From the NCBI GenBank assembly GCA_910579775.1, contig CAJTUE010000007.1, positions 1-64,000 on the forward strand: a stretch of DNA of 64,000 nucleotides, read 5' to 3'. The notes under the pieces are model-generated. The model was given only the letters and a program-made list of their open reading frames with translations. It was not told the origin of the DNA and did no database searches. Origin of the DNA: an uncultured Oscillospiraceae bacterium (GTDB lineage Bacteria; Bacillota; Clostridia; Oscillospirales; Oscillospiraceae). This document shows, in pieces, positions 23,813 to 32,839 of the stretch. A program made the position numbers and the translations under genes. Position 1 is the first letter of the stretch; every line of letters starts with the position of its first letter.

Positions 23813-24802
23813 TTAAAGTAAAATTTCATAGGTGGTGCCAGGTTTGGACGCGGCCTTCCTGGACGGGGCGGGTGCGGACTTGGCGGGCTTCTCGCTCTCT
23901 CTGGCCTCCTTGATGATCCCGTCGAGGGCCTTCGTCGCGGCCTTCATGGATGCGCTCGCATCCTCCAAAGCCTTGAGACGAGCCCCGCTGATCTTGCGAC
24001 CAGCCTTGACCTCGGCGGCGGCCTCATCAACGATGGACAGCGCCCGATCAGCCACCTCCTCCGCGTTCTTGTAGTCGGAGATCGTCGCCTCCGGGTTCAT
24101 GGCCCAGGTGACGACGGAAACCTCCCACAGCTTGATTTCACGGAGGTGGCGAACCCCTGTGTCGCTGTCGTAGTCGAACACTACGGGGTCATAGCCGATG
24201 GACAGTTCAGTGAGAACCCCATCCTTCAACAACACTTTGATGTCGCGCCCCATCGAAGTGTCGCTGATTTTGGCCTTAATGAAAAGGCCGTTGCTGTCTT
24301 CCCGGAGTTCCAACGGGCGGCCAATGGGAAGCCAGCAGTCGTTATGAAGCGCGAGGATCTTCACTCGCTCCCAGCCTTCGGCGATTGTCTTCGTGAAGGC
24401 ACCGGGTTCAATAACATCGCCGCCACTGTCCACGTTGCCGTAAACGGCGGCGTAGCCGCTGAAAATGCCCTCCTCCTCATCAAAGTCCTGGGTCTTGAAG
24501 GAGAGGGTCTTTCGCTCGGTCTTCGTGCTCTGCGTCTTTACGCCACGGGCAAGAGAGGCCTCCCAGGACTTGAGCCCCTTGCCGGAGGCATAATAAAACG
24601 GCGACTTGCGGAGGTGGGCTACCGCAATCTTCGCCGTCAGAATGGGATCGTTGCCGGTCACGTCGGTATCGGGATTGGCGAGGCCGTGCTCAAGCTCGGC
24701 GTTCATACCAGCCGCCAGGGCCTTGATGTCAAAGCCCTCCGCCGCCAGGTCGAACCCCGCCTTCTCAGCGGCGGCCCTCGCCTGTTCCAGGGTAAATTCC
24801 AT
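23813..24802 (-). CDS. HK97-family prohead protease with N-terminal DUF5661-like domain
   Basis: A 329-residue protein of two parts. Residues 1-70 (DIKALAAGMNAELEHGLANP, AKIAVAHLRKSPFYY) look like the small DUF5661 domain usually found as a separate protein. Residues 95-240 are the U35-type prohead protease with GIFSGYAAVYGNVDSGGD, LALHNDCWLPIGR and LTELSIGYDP motifs; His in LALHND and Ser in LSIGY are the expected catalytic residues. The C-terminus is a Lys/Ala-rich helix. It processes the capsid scaffold region. Confidence 0.85.
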   Translation of the reverse strand: MEFTLEQARAAAEKAGFDLAAEGFDIKALAAGMNAELEHGLANPDTDVTGNDPILTAKIAVAHLRKSPFYYASGKGLKSWEASLARGVKTQSTKTERKTLSFKTQDFDEEEGIFSGYAAVYGNVDSGGDVIEPGAFTKTIAEGWERVKILALHNDCWLPIGRPLELREDSNGLFIKAKISDTSMGRDIKVLLKDGVLTELSIGYDPVVFDYDSDTGVRHLREIKLWEVSVVTWAMNPEATISDYKNAEEVADRALSIVDEAAAEVKAGRKISGARLKALEDASASMKAATKALDGIIKEARESEKPAKSAPAPSRKAASKPGTTYEILL

Positions 24803-24814
24803 GGTTCTGTCCTC

Positions 24815-27043
24815 CTATTTGTCGAATGTCAGGAAACAATGGCAGTTGATGACCTCTTCCGGGTCGGTACAGTCGGGATCGCAGGGCCTCATCAGGCCGT
24901 TGGGGAACTTGGCGTCGATAGGAACGCGAACCCCGTTCAGCGCCTTGTGGCTGGGGCGGGCGGCGTCCATGCTGGAGACGTGCCAGGTCTTCCATGCGGC
25001 CCCGGCCTTCTTCATCATGTCGTAGTGCCCCGTCAGAAGGCTGGTGTTGCACTCCTGAGTGGCGATGACGCGGGCGCGGGAGCTGGAGGTCTGCATCTCC
25101 TGTTCAATCTGCTTGGCGATGGTAGCCCTGCTGTCCCCATGTTCCAGGCCAGCAGCCACGATGTCGGAGATGGCCTTCTTCGTGGTCTGGGTGATCCCCT
25201 TGATCCGGGCCCCGCCCCTGAGCTTGGCCGTGCTTATCAGCTCCGGGCGCTGGACGTTGGGGATGTTGTAGAGCTTGGCAGATACCCCGGCCCCCTTGGC
25301 GTAGCTCTCCTTCCACAGAGGGTCGAAGATGCTCAGGAGGACAGTCTCTTCCTGGGGCCAGTCGATGAGGCCAGCCGTGAAGCCTCCCACCAGGAGGGCG
25401 CGGTCAGCCTCGGAGATGGCGGCCCAGGCGGCGGCGTTCAGCTCTGCCGCCTCCTCCCCCACAGCGTCATAGCCGGGGATGGAGGCCATGAGAATGTCCC
25501 ACACGCTCCGCTCATCCTTTGTAGTCCCGCTGAGGGCGTCAGATACCCGTCGGCTCTGTTCCCGGAGGTACTTCATGGTAGCCACCTCAAAGCGTTGGGT
25601 CTGGGCTCTTTCGGCCTCCATGAGGGCCTGTTGGGCGGCCTGGATGTGAATGTCCTTGGCCTCCCGGCGGGTCAGGCCTTTAGAAGGGACGATCTCAAGG
25701 GCCTCTGAGCCCTCTCCCGTCCCCTCTGAGCCGCTTTCTTCGCCCAGGGGTATTCCGCTATCTGTGATCTCGATGTCCTGTTCTCCGCCCGTTTCCAGGG
25801 GAGGAGCGCCCTCCAAATACTGGAGGTTGGCGGCGGCGGTGCTGATTGCCGCCGGATCATCGTCCTCCCTCACGAAGATGTCGGAGAACTGCGTCTTGTA
25901 GACGTCCCCGCCCACCTTCGCCGGGGCCATGCCCAGCTTCTCGCGGGCCTCGTTCTTTGTGAGGAGGCCCGCGTTCCAGCCGTCGATACCCACGGCCTTG
26001 TCGAACTCCTGATTCCGGGGAACGATGTCGTCATAGCGCCATACCAGATCAGCACCAAAGAAGGGGATAATCTGGTGATTGATGGCCTCCTCCCGGCGGT
26101 GCAACCTCGGCATAAGGACATTCTGGGCATAGATGAACTGAGCCGCCTCGGAGGTGGCCCGGTTGGAGCTCTCGGTAATGCCCATGATCTCACGGGGTAC
26201 GCCGAAGTGCTCAAGGACGGCGTTCCTCAAGAAGGTTCTGCCATTCACCATGTCCAGATCCTTCATGCTCTCGCCGACCTTGTTGATGGTGATTTCCCCG
26301 TTCACGGTGGCTAAACCGTGGGAGGCAAAGACGCCCTTGAACCTCTCCAACCACTCCGCCCGAAACCGCTTCCTCTGCTCATCCGTGCTCTTGGGCATAC
26401 CGATAATGAGGTTCGGGGTGGCGTCATTGAAGAAAAACCGCTTCTGGAACTTTGCCGCGTACTCATCGGTTTCAATCTCATCCGCCAACGGCTCCGCTTG
26501 GCCCAGGCCCCGCTTGAAGGGATCGAGAGGGTTCAAGTCCTTCATCACGAACATATCGTCAACGGAGACTTCCATGAGCTGTCCGTTGGTGAGCCTGACA
26601 GTGTAGAACGGGTGGTCGAGGTACGGGGTCATCTGCACCCAATGGGTGGGAACCGGCCAGAACTCCACGGGCACCCCCAGGGCGTCCTTTTCAACGATGA
26701 AATACCCTTCGCCCTTGAGGGCAAGGTAAATCTCAAAGAGATTCCATAGGGCCGCGTTGCTCATCTCATGGAGCGGGTTCGGGTTGGCCCAGAAGTCGAG
26801 GAAGGGGTGAGCGGTCACCTCCACCTCCTCCCCTTCCTTGGAGATACGATACAGCTTGCCGGTGGCAAAGGACAGATCGGAGGCAATACGGGCGATCACC
26901 GCCATTCTCGGATTTGTCCGATAGGCCTTGATCCAGTCCTCGGTATTCCGCTCCGGCGGCATAGACCAGCGGGGCAACATGGAGCTGTCCCCGCGATAGG
27001 CGTCACTGGCCCTTCCGCCGCGATTCCAGAAGGCCACGGTCAC
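24815..27043 (-). CDS. Portal protein fused to a MuF-like head morphogenesis domain
   Basis: A 742-residue fusion. Residues 20-420 are an HK97-type portal (IARIASDLSFATGKLYRIS, FLDFWANPNPLHEMS, GVPREIMGITESSNRATSEAAQ). Residues 470-742 carry a MuF-type minor head domain with the SSSRARVIATQECNTSL segment and a Cys/His end (CDPDCTDPEEVINCHC). MuF-type proteins are usually separate and packaged inside the head. GTG 27043 is preferred since it overlaps the upstream stop (GTGA) and has a GGAGAGG site; a GTG at 27076 would add 11 residues. Confidence 0.88.
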   Translation of the reverse strand: MTVAFWNRGGRASDAYRGDSSMLPRWSMPPERNTEDWIKAYRTNPRMAVIARIASDLSFATGKLYRISKEGEEVEVTAHPFLDFWANPNPLHEMSNAALWNLFEIYLALKGEGYFIVEKDALGVPVEFWPVPTHWVQMTPYLDHPFYTVRLTNGQLMEVSVDDMFVMKDLNPLDPFKRGLGQAEPLADEIETDEYAAKFQKRFFFNDATPNLIIGMPKSTDEQRKRFRAEWLERFKGVFASHGLATVNGEITINKVGESMKDLDMVNGRTFLRNAVLEHFGVPREIMGITESSNRATSEAAQFIYAQNVLMPRLHRREEAINHQIIPFFGADLVWRYDDIVPRNQEFDKAVGIDGWNAGLLTKNEAREKLGMAPAKVGGDVYKTQFSDIFVREDDDPAAISTAAANLQYLEGAPPLETGGEQDIEITDSGIPLGEESGSEGTGEGSEALEIVPSKGLTRREAKDIHIQAAQQALMEAERAQTQRFEVATMKYLREQSRRVSDALSGTTKDERSVWDILMASIPGYDAVGEEAAELNAAAWAAISEADRALLVGGFTAGLIDWPQEETVLLSIFDPLWKESYAKGAGVSAKLYNIPNVQRPELISTAKLRGGARIKGITQTTKKAISDIVAAGLEHGDSRATIAKQIEQEMQTSSSRARVIATQECNTSLLTGHYDMMKKAGAAWKTWHVSSMDAARPSHKALNGVRVPIDAKFPNGLMRPCDPDCTDPEEVINCHCFLTFDK

Positions 27044-27219
27044 GCGCCCCCTCTCCGCTTGGGTTTCTTCCCGCACACCTGGACAACAACGGCGGCCTCA
27101 GCAGGGCCGCCGGTCTTCTCCTTCCAGATGAGCCGCGCCTCCTTGACAGTGGAGGCCGTGGTGATGTACTTGGTCGGCCACCCATCCGCCGACACAAGGT
27201 AGGTATTCTTGCTTTTCAT
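27040..27219 (-). CDS. Small hypothetical protein between terminase and portal
   Basis: A 59-residue protein (MKSKNTYLVSADGWPTKYIT) with a Lys/Arg-rich end. GGAGG lies 8 bases before its ATG at 27219. It overlaps the portal start by four bases. It has a likely beta-alpha fold and unknown function. Confidence 0.6.
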   Translation of the reverse strand: MKSKNTYLVSADGWPTKYITTASTVKEARLIWKEKTGGPAEAAVVVQVCGKKPKRRGGA

Positions 27220-27234
27220 GGTGTGATCCTCCAA

Positions 27235-28677
27235 TTAGTCCAGGCTCCAGTCGCTCACCAGCGGGTCGAAGAGGGCAAGGGCCAGGGCGTCGCCCATATC
27301 AGGAGAGGAGAGGCCGCGCTTCTTCATGGCCTCCTTCTTCTCCAGCTCGATCTTGCCCGCGCTGTTCACGCTGTACTTGCGGTTGGAAAGCTGGCTGATC
27401 TGCTTATCGTCATACCACAGCTTGATACTCTGGGTACGCAGGGCCTCCCGGACGGTGCCCCACATAAGGCCGGTGCTGGTCTGGTAGCCTATGGGGTCAT
27501 CGTCGTTGATGGTTCCGCCCTCGCCTCCGAAATGGCACTCCACGATCTCAAGGTCAAGATCGGGTGGGCGCTCATCCTTGTCCATGTCCCCGTAGACGCG
27601 CTCCCGGCGGGCGTTCTCCTCCTCCAGGATTTGGTCTTTAAGCTCTGCCAGACGGTCATAGACGCCGACGCCCAGGCCGTCACAGTCGATCTTCACATGG
27701 ATGGAGGCCCAGGGGTGCTTCACAGCGTACCTCTGGATGGCCTGGACGGTCTTACCTGTCAGCTCCATGGTGTCGTTGTGGTGGTAGATGTCCGGCTCCT
27801 CCTGGAGCTTCTTGTCCAGCACCGGGGAGATCACAGAGCTGTCATCACCGTACCGGGCCACATCCACGCCCAGGTCTACACGGGTCACGCGCTCGATGAC
27901 CGGCGGATCGGCCTTGCTGGCCCGCTCTGCCCATTCCATGTGGATGAAGCTGTCAGGAAGTGCCCTGGGGAACTCCCCGGAGACGCGGACGCGAAAAACG
28001 TCGCTGTCCTCGCCGAACATATCAATGATCTTGTCGATGAAGTCCTGATCCACCCGGCTACTGTCCCGCCCGTCAACGTGGATGGCGTTGTAGATGTCCC
28101 GGTTCTTGTGATGGCTGTCATAGAAGAACCCGGTGATCTTGGTGGGGTTGCCGCACATAAGGAGCTTTGCCCCCTTGGTGGACAGAGCGCCGAGGACAGG
28201 CTCGAAAATCTCATCCTTGACGCCGGACGCCTCATCAATGATGTAGAGAACGTGATCGGCATGGAATCCCTGGAGGGCGTCGGGCTTGCTTGCCGTCCGT
28301 CCTACCGCGAACCACTCTTCTTGATGGCCCCTCATATAGACCTTTTCCTTCGTCCAGATGAGCTCCTGGGCCAGGGCCGGGTTGCTTCTCAGCCACTTGG
28401 CGATCTCAGCCCACAGGATGTCCCATAGCTGGTGTTGGGTGGGTGCGGTACAAGGGATCTTCGGGAAGGGCCTGGTGCTCAGGAACCAGATCGCGGCCCA
28501 GCTCTCTACCGCGCTCTTCCCTATGCCGTGTCCCGATCTAACGGTAGTCATGGGGTATTGGGCTACGCTATTGAGGATGGCCTTCTGGTTGGCGTCGGGC
28601 TTGGCCCTTATGATGTCCTCCACAAAATCCACGGGGTTGTCGGCGTAATAGAGGATGGCGTCAGTTGTCAGGCTCAT
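27235..28677 (-). CDS. terL: Terminase large subunit
   Basis: A 480-residue packaging motor. The ATPase part has Walker A SGHGIGKSA near residue 46 and Walker B VLYIIDEAS near 137. The C-terminal nuclease part has the acidic residues in RVDLGVDVARYGDDSSV, KIDCDGLGVGVYD and DMGDALALA. The start at 28677 has GGAGG 10 bases upstream; the frame is open further upstream but overlaps terS. It cuts and packages phage DNA into the prohead. Confidence 0.93.
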   Translation of the reverse strand: MSLTTDAILYYADNPVDFVEDIIRAKPDANQKAILNSVAQYPMTTVRSGHGIGKSAVESWAAIWFLSTRPFPKIPCTAPTQHQLWDILWAEIAKWLRSNPALAQELIWTKEKVYMRGHQEEWFAVGRTASKPDALQGFHADHVLYIIDEASGVKDEIFEPVLGALSTKGAKLLMCGNPTKITGFFYDSHHKNRDIYNAIHVDGRDSSRVDQDFIDKIIDMFGEDSDVFRVRVSGEFPRALPDSFIHMEWAERASKADPPVIERVTRVDLGVDVARYGDDSSVISPVLDKKLQEEPDIYHHNDTMELTGKTVQAIQRYAVKHPWASIHVKIDCDGLGVGVYDRLAELKDQILEEENARRERVYGDMDKDERPPDLDLEIVECHFGGEGGTINDDDPIGYQTSTGLMWGTVREALRTQSIKLWYDDKQISQLSNRKYSVNSAGKIELEKKEAMKKRGLSSPDMGDALALALFDPLVSDWSLD

Positions 28678-29176
28678 CCTGATTCTGCCTCCTTTCCCAG
28701 GCCTGAGTGATGACATCCGCAAGGGAACCCTGACCGGCGGCCTCGCCCTTGCTGGGATCGGTGGTCTGGACAATATCTGTCCTGTTCTCCCGCTCCAGCT
28801 TGGTAGCCTCCCGGACGAAGGCGATCAGGTTCTTGGGGTCAAGCTCCTCCGGCTTCATTTTGGAAAGGGCCTGGATGGCCTTTTCCTGGAGCTGGAGGGC
28901 GAGCTTGATGTGGCGGTCAGCCATTCTCCGGGCAGATTTGACGGCCTCAGCGTGGGCTTGGCGCTGGAGATCTGCCTCATAGGCGGCTACCCTTTCGACC
29001 CATCCGTGGGTTGAGCTCCACCTCGCCATTAGCGTTGAACTCTTGCCTAACTCCTCACCAACGGCCCGGATGCTACGCTCAGAGCCCATGTCAAGGTAGA
29101 CCTTGAACGCCTCAAACGCCTTCGCACTCTCGCCCGGTTGCTGTTCCCACGGCTTGGTGTCACTACGTTTTGGCAT
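28661..29176 (-). CDS. terS: Terminase small subunit
   Basis: A 171-residue protein with an N-terminal helix-turn-helix-like region (KSSTLMARWSSTHGWVERV) and a central helical oligomerisation part (ADRHIKLALQLQEKAIQAL). It recognises phage DNA for packaging. It overlaps the large subunit by 17 bases. The start has GGAGG upstream. Confidence 0.85.
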   Translation of the reverse strand: MPKRSDTKPWEQQPGESAKAFEAFKVYLDMGSERSIRAVGEELGKSSTLMARWSSTHGWVERVAAYEADLQRQAHAEAVKSARRMADRHIKLALQLQEKAIQALSKMKPEELDPKNLIAFVREATKLERENRTDIVQTTDPSKGEAAGQGSLADVITQAWERRQNQDEPDN

Positions 29177-29212
29177 TTTGGTCTACCCTCCTTTACCGGG
29201 GGAAGGCTCCGC

Positions 29213-29911
29213 TCATTTCACGGCTACCCACCCGCAGAAATTCAGACAGCGCCAGAACATAGCGACCTTCTTGAAGCCCGCCGCCTTCATCATGTCCACA
29301 TTCCACCCCGGCTTGAGGGGCGAAAGGACGTTCTCAAGGCTCCGGCGCTTCTCCATGATGGCCTCCTGGGTGTACCCGTTCTCCCGCTTCATCTGGTAGT
29401 ACAGATCAACCATGAGGTCATCCATGTCTTCACTTACAATTTTTTCCACAAAGACAAAGGCCCCACCGGGGGCGAGGCCGTCGTAAATGTGCTGGATGAG
29501 CTGTTGCCGGTAGGCGGTGGGGGTAAACTGGAGGGTCAGGATGGAGAGAACCAGGCTCGCGGGCTCCTGGAGGGGAAGGTGCTCCCAGAGGTTCCCTTCC
29601 TCCACGATCACGCCCATCGTCTCCTTGAACCTCTCCCGGCAGGCCTTCACCATGGCCGGGGCATTGTCGATGAGGAGGAAGTCGTTGGTCGTGCCGAACT
29701 TCTCCACAAAAGGCTCCACGGCCAGCCCGGTAGAGCACCCAACATCCACGATGAGGGTATCAGGCTGTACGAACTGTTCCCCGATCTTGTAGGTGAGGGC
29801 TCGCATGGATTTGTAGTCTGGGATGCTTCTCTCAAGCATATTGGCGAAGCAAGCGGCCACGTCCTCGTTGAACTCCCACTTCTCGCCGGGTCTTACGTTG
29901 TCGGTCTTCAT
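29213..29911 (-). CDS. Class I SAM-dependent methyltransferase (CmoA-like)
   Basis: A 232-residue Rossmann methyltransferase with VDVGCSTGLAVEPF (motif I), LLIDNAPAMVKACRERF (motif II) and a GGAFVFVEKIVSED region. Overall it resembles the CmoA/UbiE type that acts on small molecules or tRNA. It is not a classical DNA methylase; no DPPY or PCQ motif is seen. It starts four bases before the end of the ParB-methyltransferase gene and precedes terS by 36 bases, so it is expressed with packaging genes. Its substrate is unknown. Confidence 0.75.
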   Translation of the reverse strand: MKTDNVRPGEKWEFNEDVAACFANMLERSIPDYKSMRALTYKIGEQFVQPDTLIVDVGCSTGLAVEPFVEKFGTTNDFLLIDNAPAMVKACRERFKETMGVIVEEGNLWEHLPLQEPASLVLSILTLQFTPTAYRQQLIQHIYDGLAPGGAFVFVEKIVSEDMDDLMVDLYYQMKRENGYTQEAIMEKRRSLENVLSPLKPGWNVDMMKAAGFKKVAMFWRCLNFCGWVAVK

Positions 29912-31470
29912 ACTGTTTCCTCCTTTTTCACGGGCGGAGGCAGTTTAAGGCCGAGGCGGTGCTCGAAGGCTTCACGGGCCCGATGAGACAGGCCCATGGT
30001 GGTTCCGTCCGGGTACGGGAGCTCGAACTCAAAGTCGAGCGCCTGGGCCAGGGCGGCGGGATCGAGGATCGGCTTTCCTACCTCCATGTACCAAAACTTG
30101 CTGATGAGCTCCAGGCGGATGACCTGGTTGAAGCACGGGGCGAATATCTCCCTCATCTCCGCCTCGGTGTGGCCCTTCTGTACCTTCGGGTGGGCTCCGA
30201 GATCGCCCAGGATGGTGTTAGGCTCATAGTCGAGGTCAAAGGTGAGGGTCTTTTCGGCGGTGAGGTATTTCTTCTTGGTGTTCACGAACTGCGGGGCCTT
30301 GTCGCTCTGACACCAGCAGACGACCTTCCCGGAGGGGTAGCACAGCGCGGCGGCGATCACCGCGATCTGCTTCCGATCCTCCAAAAAGGGAACGCTGTTG
30401 AAGACGCTGGAGATGAACACGCTGGAGAAGAGCGTCCCGGCCTCCACCTCATCGAGGAACTGGCGGGCCAGCTCCAGGCTCTTTTCCTTGTGTACCTTCT
30501 CCCCCGCCGTCACGAAATAGGGCTCAAAGGCCGAAACGTGGATTCCGGCCTTGCGGAGGGTGCGGGTGTTACTGAGTTTCCCGGCTCCGAAGTCTACGAC
30601 GCTCACGCCATAGGCCCGCTTCCAGGCTTCCAGGGCCGCGCCCTGGAGGATGCAGAAGTCACGCCCGCAATTCTTGGGGAAGATCCCCTTGAAGAAGCCG
30701 TCCCCCAGGGCGGCGTTGCCGTCGGCGTCCGTTTCTCTGGTGTTCCGCTCCCGCATGAAGCTATTGAAGCGGAGATCGTCGGCGTAGGCGGCTTTCATGT
30801 CAAAGTCCATGGAGAGGAGATTCAGCATGGCAGAGGCGAAGGCCTCCTTCTCCTTGCTGATCTGAACGCAGGGAACGACCTTCCGGCCAGCCTCAGCGGC
30901 CACCTGGAGGCGTCCAATCCCGTTGATGACGTTCTTCCCCTCCCCGATCACAATAGGCATGGTGCTTCCGATCTTCCGCTCAAGGGACTTGGCGAGCTGT
31001 TTGATGTGGGTATCAAAGGCCCGGTGATTCGCCTTCGCCAGAAGAACGGTGTCCATCCGCCGGAGGGCGTGGACGCAGGGGTAGGATTCCGGGCTCCCCG
31101 GCTCGATGTCCGGGAGCTCGGCGGTCAGGCCGGAGATGTCCAGATCGTAGAGGCGGCGCTTGATCTTCTCGCAGGTGTCCTGTTTCTGGAGGTCATTCGT
31201 GGCCCGGTTGAACAGGACGTTGACCGCCCGCCGCTCCCCCAGGGTCTTCCCGCTCACGAACTCGACGGGGATCTGGGTGAAGCCCATCCGCTGGGCTACC
31301 AGGTGGCGTTGATGTCCACTCAGGATTTCCCCGGTTTCATCGGCGTAAATGGGAAGGAGGAAGCCCAGCTTGCGGAGGGACAGCTCCGTGAGGGCGAGCC
31401 GCTTCTCATCATTCCGGCGGGGGTTGTACTCCGACGCCTTCACGGCGTTAATGGGAACCAGCTTAATCAC
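29908..31470 (-). CDS. Double ParB-like protein fused to a methyltransferase-like domain
   Basis: A 520-residue fusion. Residues 1-95 are a ParB/Srx-type domain (GEILSGHQRHLVAQRMGF). Residues about 150-215 hold a second, degenerate copy (NVINGIGRLQVAAEAGRKV). Residues 300-430 fit a Rossmann methyltransferase (VVDFGAGKLSNTRTLRKAG, then VSAFEPY). ParB/Srx domains can be CTPases, nucleases or parts of DNA modification systems. No DNA partition role is indicated because no ParA is present. It overlaps neighbours on both sides, third in a run of ParB-like genes. Confidence 0.75.
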   Translation of the reverse strand: MIKLVPINAVKASEYNPRRNDEKRLALTELSLRKLGFLLPIYADETGEILSGHQRHLVAQRMGFTQIPVEFVSGKTLGERRAVNVLFNRATNDLQKQDTCEKIKRRLYDLDISGLTAELPDIEPGSPESYPCVHALRRMDTVLLAKANHRAFDTHIKQLAKSLERKIGSTMPIVIGEGKNVINGIGRLQVAAEAGRKVVPCVQISKEKEAFASAMLNLLSMDFDMKAAYADDLRFNSFMRERNTRETDADGNAALGDGFFKGIFPKNCGRDFCILQGAALEAWKRAYGVSVVDFGAGKLSNTRTLRKAGIHVSAFEPYFVTAGEKVHKEKSLELARQFLDEVEAGTLFSSVFISSVFNSVPFLEDRKQIAVIAAALCYPSGKVVCWCQSDKAPQFVNTKKKYLTAEKTLTFDLDYEPNTILGDLGAHPKVQKGHTEAEMREIFAPCFNQVIRLELISKFWYMEVGKPILDPAALAQALDFEFELPYPDGTTMGLSHRAREAFEHRLGLKLPPPVKKEETV

Positions 31471-32164
31471 GGCTCAACAACCTCCGTTTCATTTCCTTGG
31501 CGATCTCAGCCTCATCGAAGATCCCGTCATCCCGGATGCTCTCGACCAGGCCCTTGTACTCAGATACCGCCACCTTGAAGTGAAGATGTCCGATCCTAAC
31601 AACGGTGCTCCCCATCTCCGGGGGCTCATCATCCGCGGCTCCGGGGTCATCCTCCTCCCCCTCCTCGCCGTCATCGGCCTCCTGATCCTCGCCGTCATCG
31701 GCACCGGGAGGATCGCCGGGGTTCGTCATGGGATCATCGTCCGGCTCCTCGGTGTCCTCCAGGAGGCGGTAGACCGCCACCTCATCGACATCAAAGCCCG
31801 TCTCAAACTGGAGAACGTCATCGTCTCTGAGCAGATCGCCCAGCTTCTCCGTGTCCCAGCAGCCTTCAATGCGGTTCAGGGCCAGACAGAGCTTTTTCTC
31901 CTGGGCTTCATCCGGCTGGTCGATCACAGAGCAGAGAACTTCCTCCACTCCCATGTCCATGAGGACGGCCACGCGCTGATTGCCCCCGATGCACCGCATA
32001 TTGTGGAGGTTCACCACCAGGGGCTCTACAAAGCCGTGGCCCTCCAGGCTCCGGCGGAGGGCGTCATACTCCGGGGTGTTCGGCTCAATGGGGACGCGGG
32101 GATTATAAGGGGGGCTTTTAAGGTCTGCCAGCCGCAGAACCTGGAATTTAGTCTCAAACTTCAT
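31463..32164 (-). CDS. ParB/Srx-domain protein
   Basis: A 233-residue protein. The N-terminal 95 residues have the ParB-type core PPYNPRVPIEPNTPEYDALR and CIGGNQRVAVLMDMG. A very acidic linker (Asp/Glu runs around 140-180) follows, then a basic C-terminal segment (EAEIAKEMKRRLLSRD) shared in style with the next upstream gene. It overlaps the next gene by 8 bases. Confidence 0.8.
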   Translation of the reverse strand: MKFETKFQVLRLADLKSPPYNPRVPIEPNTPEYDALRRSLEGHGFVEPLVVNLHNMRCIGGNQRVAVLMDMGVEEVLCSVIDQPDEAQEKKLCLALNRIEGCWDTEKLGDLLRDDDVLQFETGFDVDEVAVYRLLEDTEEPDDDPMTNPGDPPGADDGEDQEADDGEEGEEDDPGAADDEPPEMGSTVVRIGHLHFKVAVSEYKGLVESIRDDGIFDEAEIAKEMKRRLLSRD

Positions 32165-32762
32165 GGAAAAGCCTCCTTTTCAGCTCCGCGCATACAAGCT
32201 CTTGGGTGAAGCCCACGTCCTCCCGGGCGTCGGCGATGAGGTCTTCAAACTCCTCTTCGGTGAGCTTGAAGGAGAAGTCGCCGACCAGGCACTTGATCCC
32301 GGCCCCGTCGTCCTCCTTCTTCCCCAGGGAGGGAGGATCGTCCTCGCCCAGCTCCTCTCCGATCTCTCCGAGGAGATCGGAGAGCTCCCCCTTGGTGAAG
32401 CCGGTGGAGGTCAGTCCCTCCCCCGCCTCAATGAGCTCCTGGAGAAGATCAGCCACCCGCCCGTTGTCCCACTCGCCGTCCAGCTTATTGAGGGCGGTAC
32501 AGAGGGCCTTTGCCTGGGCCTCATCCATATCCACCACCACGGCGCAAGTCTCGGTTTCACCAGCGGCCAGAAGAACATTGAGCCTCTGGTGGCCGCCGAT
32601 CAGCACATTGTCCCGGAGGTTCACAATGAGGGGAAGCACCAGGCCGTTTTCCTCAATGGAGGCGTTCAGAGCTTTCCACTCCTGATCCTTCTCTGTCAGT
32701 TCCACCCTGGGATTGTAGGGGGCGGGCTTAATGTCCGCCAGTTTAATGATCTTGGTTTCCAT
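32154..32762 (-). CDS. ParB/Srx-domain protein
   Basis: A 202-residue protein, first of the run. It has the ParB-type core APYNPRVELTEKDQEW and LIGGHQRLNVLLAAG, an acidic central stretch and a C-terminal LVCAELKRRLFHEV helix that matches the ending of the next ParB-like protein. The two seem to be tandem duplicates that diverged. It overlaps the next gene by 11 bases. A terminator lies upstream, after the HAD-like gene. Confidence 0.8.
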   Translation of the reverse strand: METKIIKLADIKPAPYNPRVELTEKDQEWKALNASIEENGLVLPLIVNLRDNVLIGGHQRLNVLLAAGETETCAVVVDMDEAQAKALCTALNKLDGEWDNGRVADLLQELIEAGEGLTSTGFTKGELSDLLGEIGEELGEDDPPSLGKKEDDGAGIKCLVGDFSFKLTEEEFEDLIADAREDVGFTQELVCAELKRRLFHEV

Positions 32763-32792
32763 ACTTTCGCTCCTTTCTTTTGATTTTTGGGC

Positions 32793-32824
32793 GCAAAAAA
32801 AGCGGGGCGCTTTCGCGTCCCGCT
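32793..32824 (-). terminator. Intrinsic terminator of the HAD-like gene
   Basis: On the minus strand AGCGGGACGC (32824-32815) and GCGCCCCGCT (32810-32801) form a 10-bp stem with a GAAA tetraloop, followed by a run of seven T. It separates the HAD-like gene from the ParB/terminase operon. Confidence 0.8.
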
Positions 32825-32839
32825 CATGGCTGGTGGGGA

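Noticed and set aside
29908..32762. Plasmid-type partition system (ParB)
   Set aside because: No ParA ATPase and no centromere-like repeats; three ParB-fold genes within a packaging operon do not fit partition.
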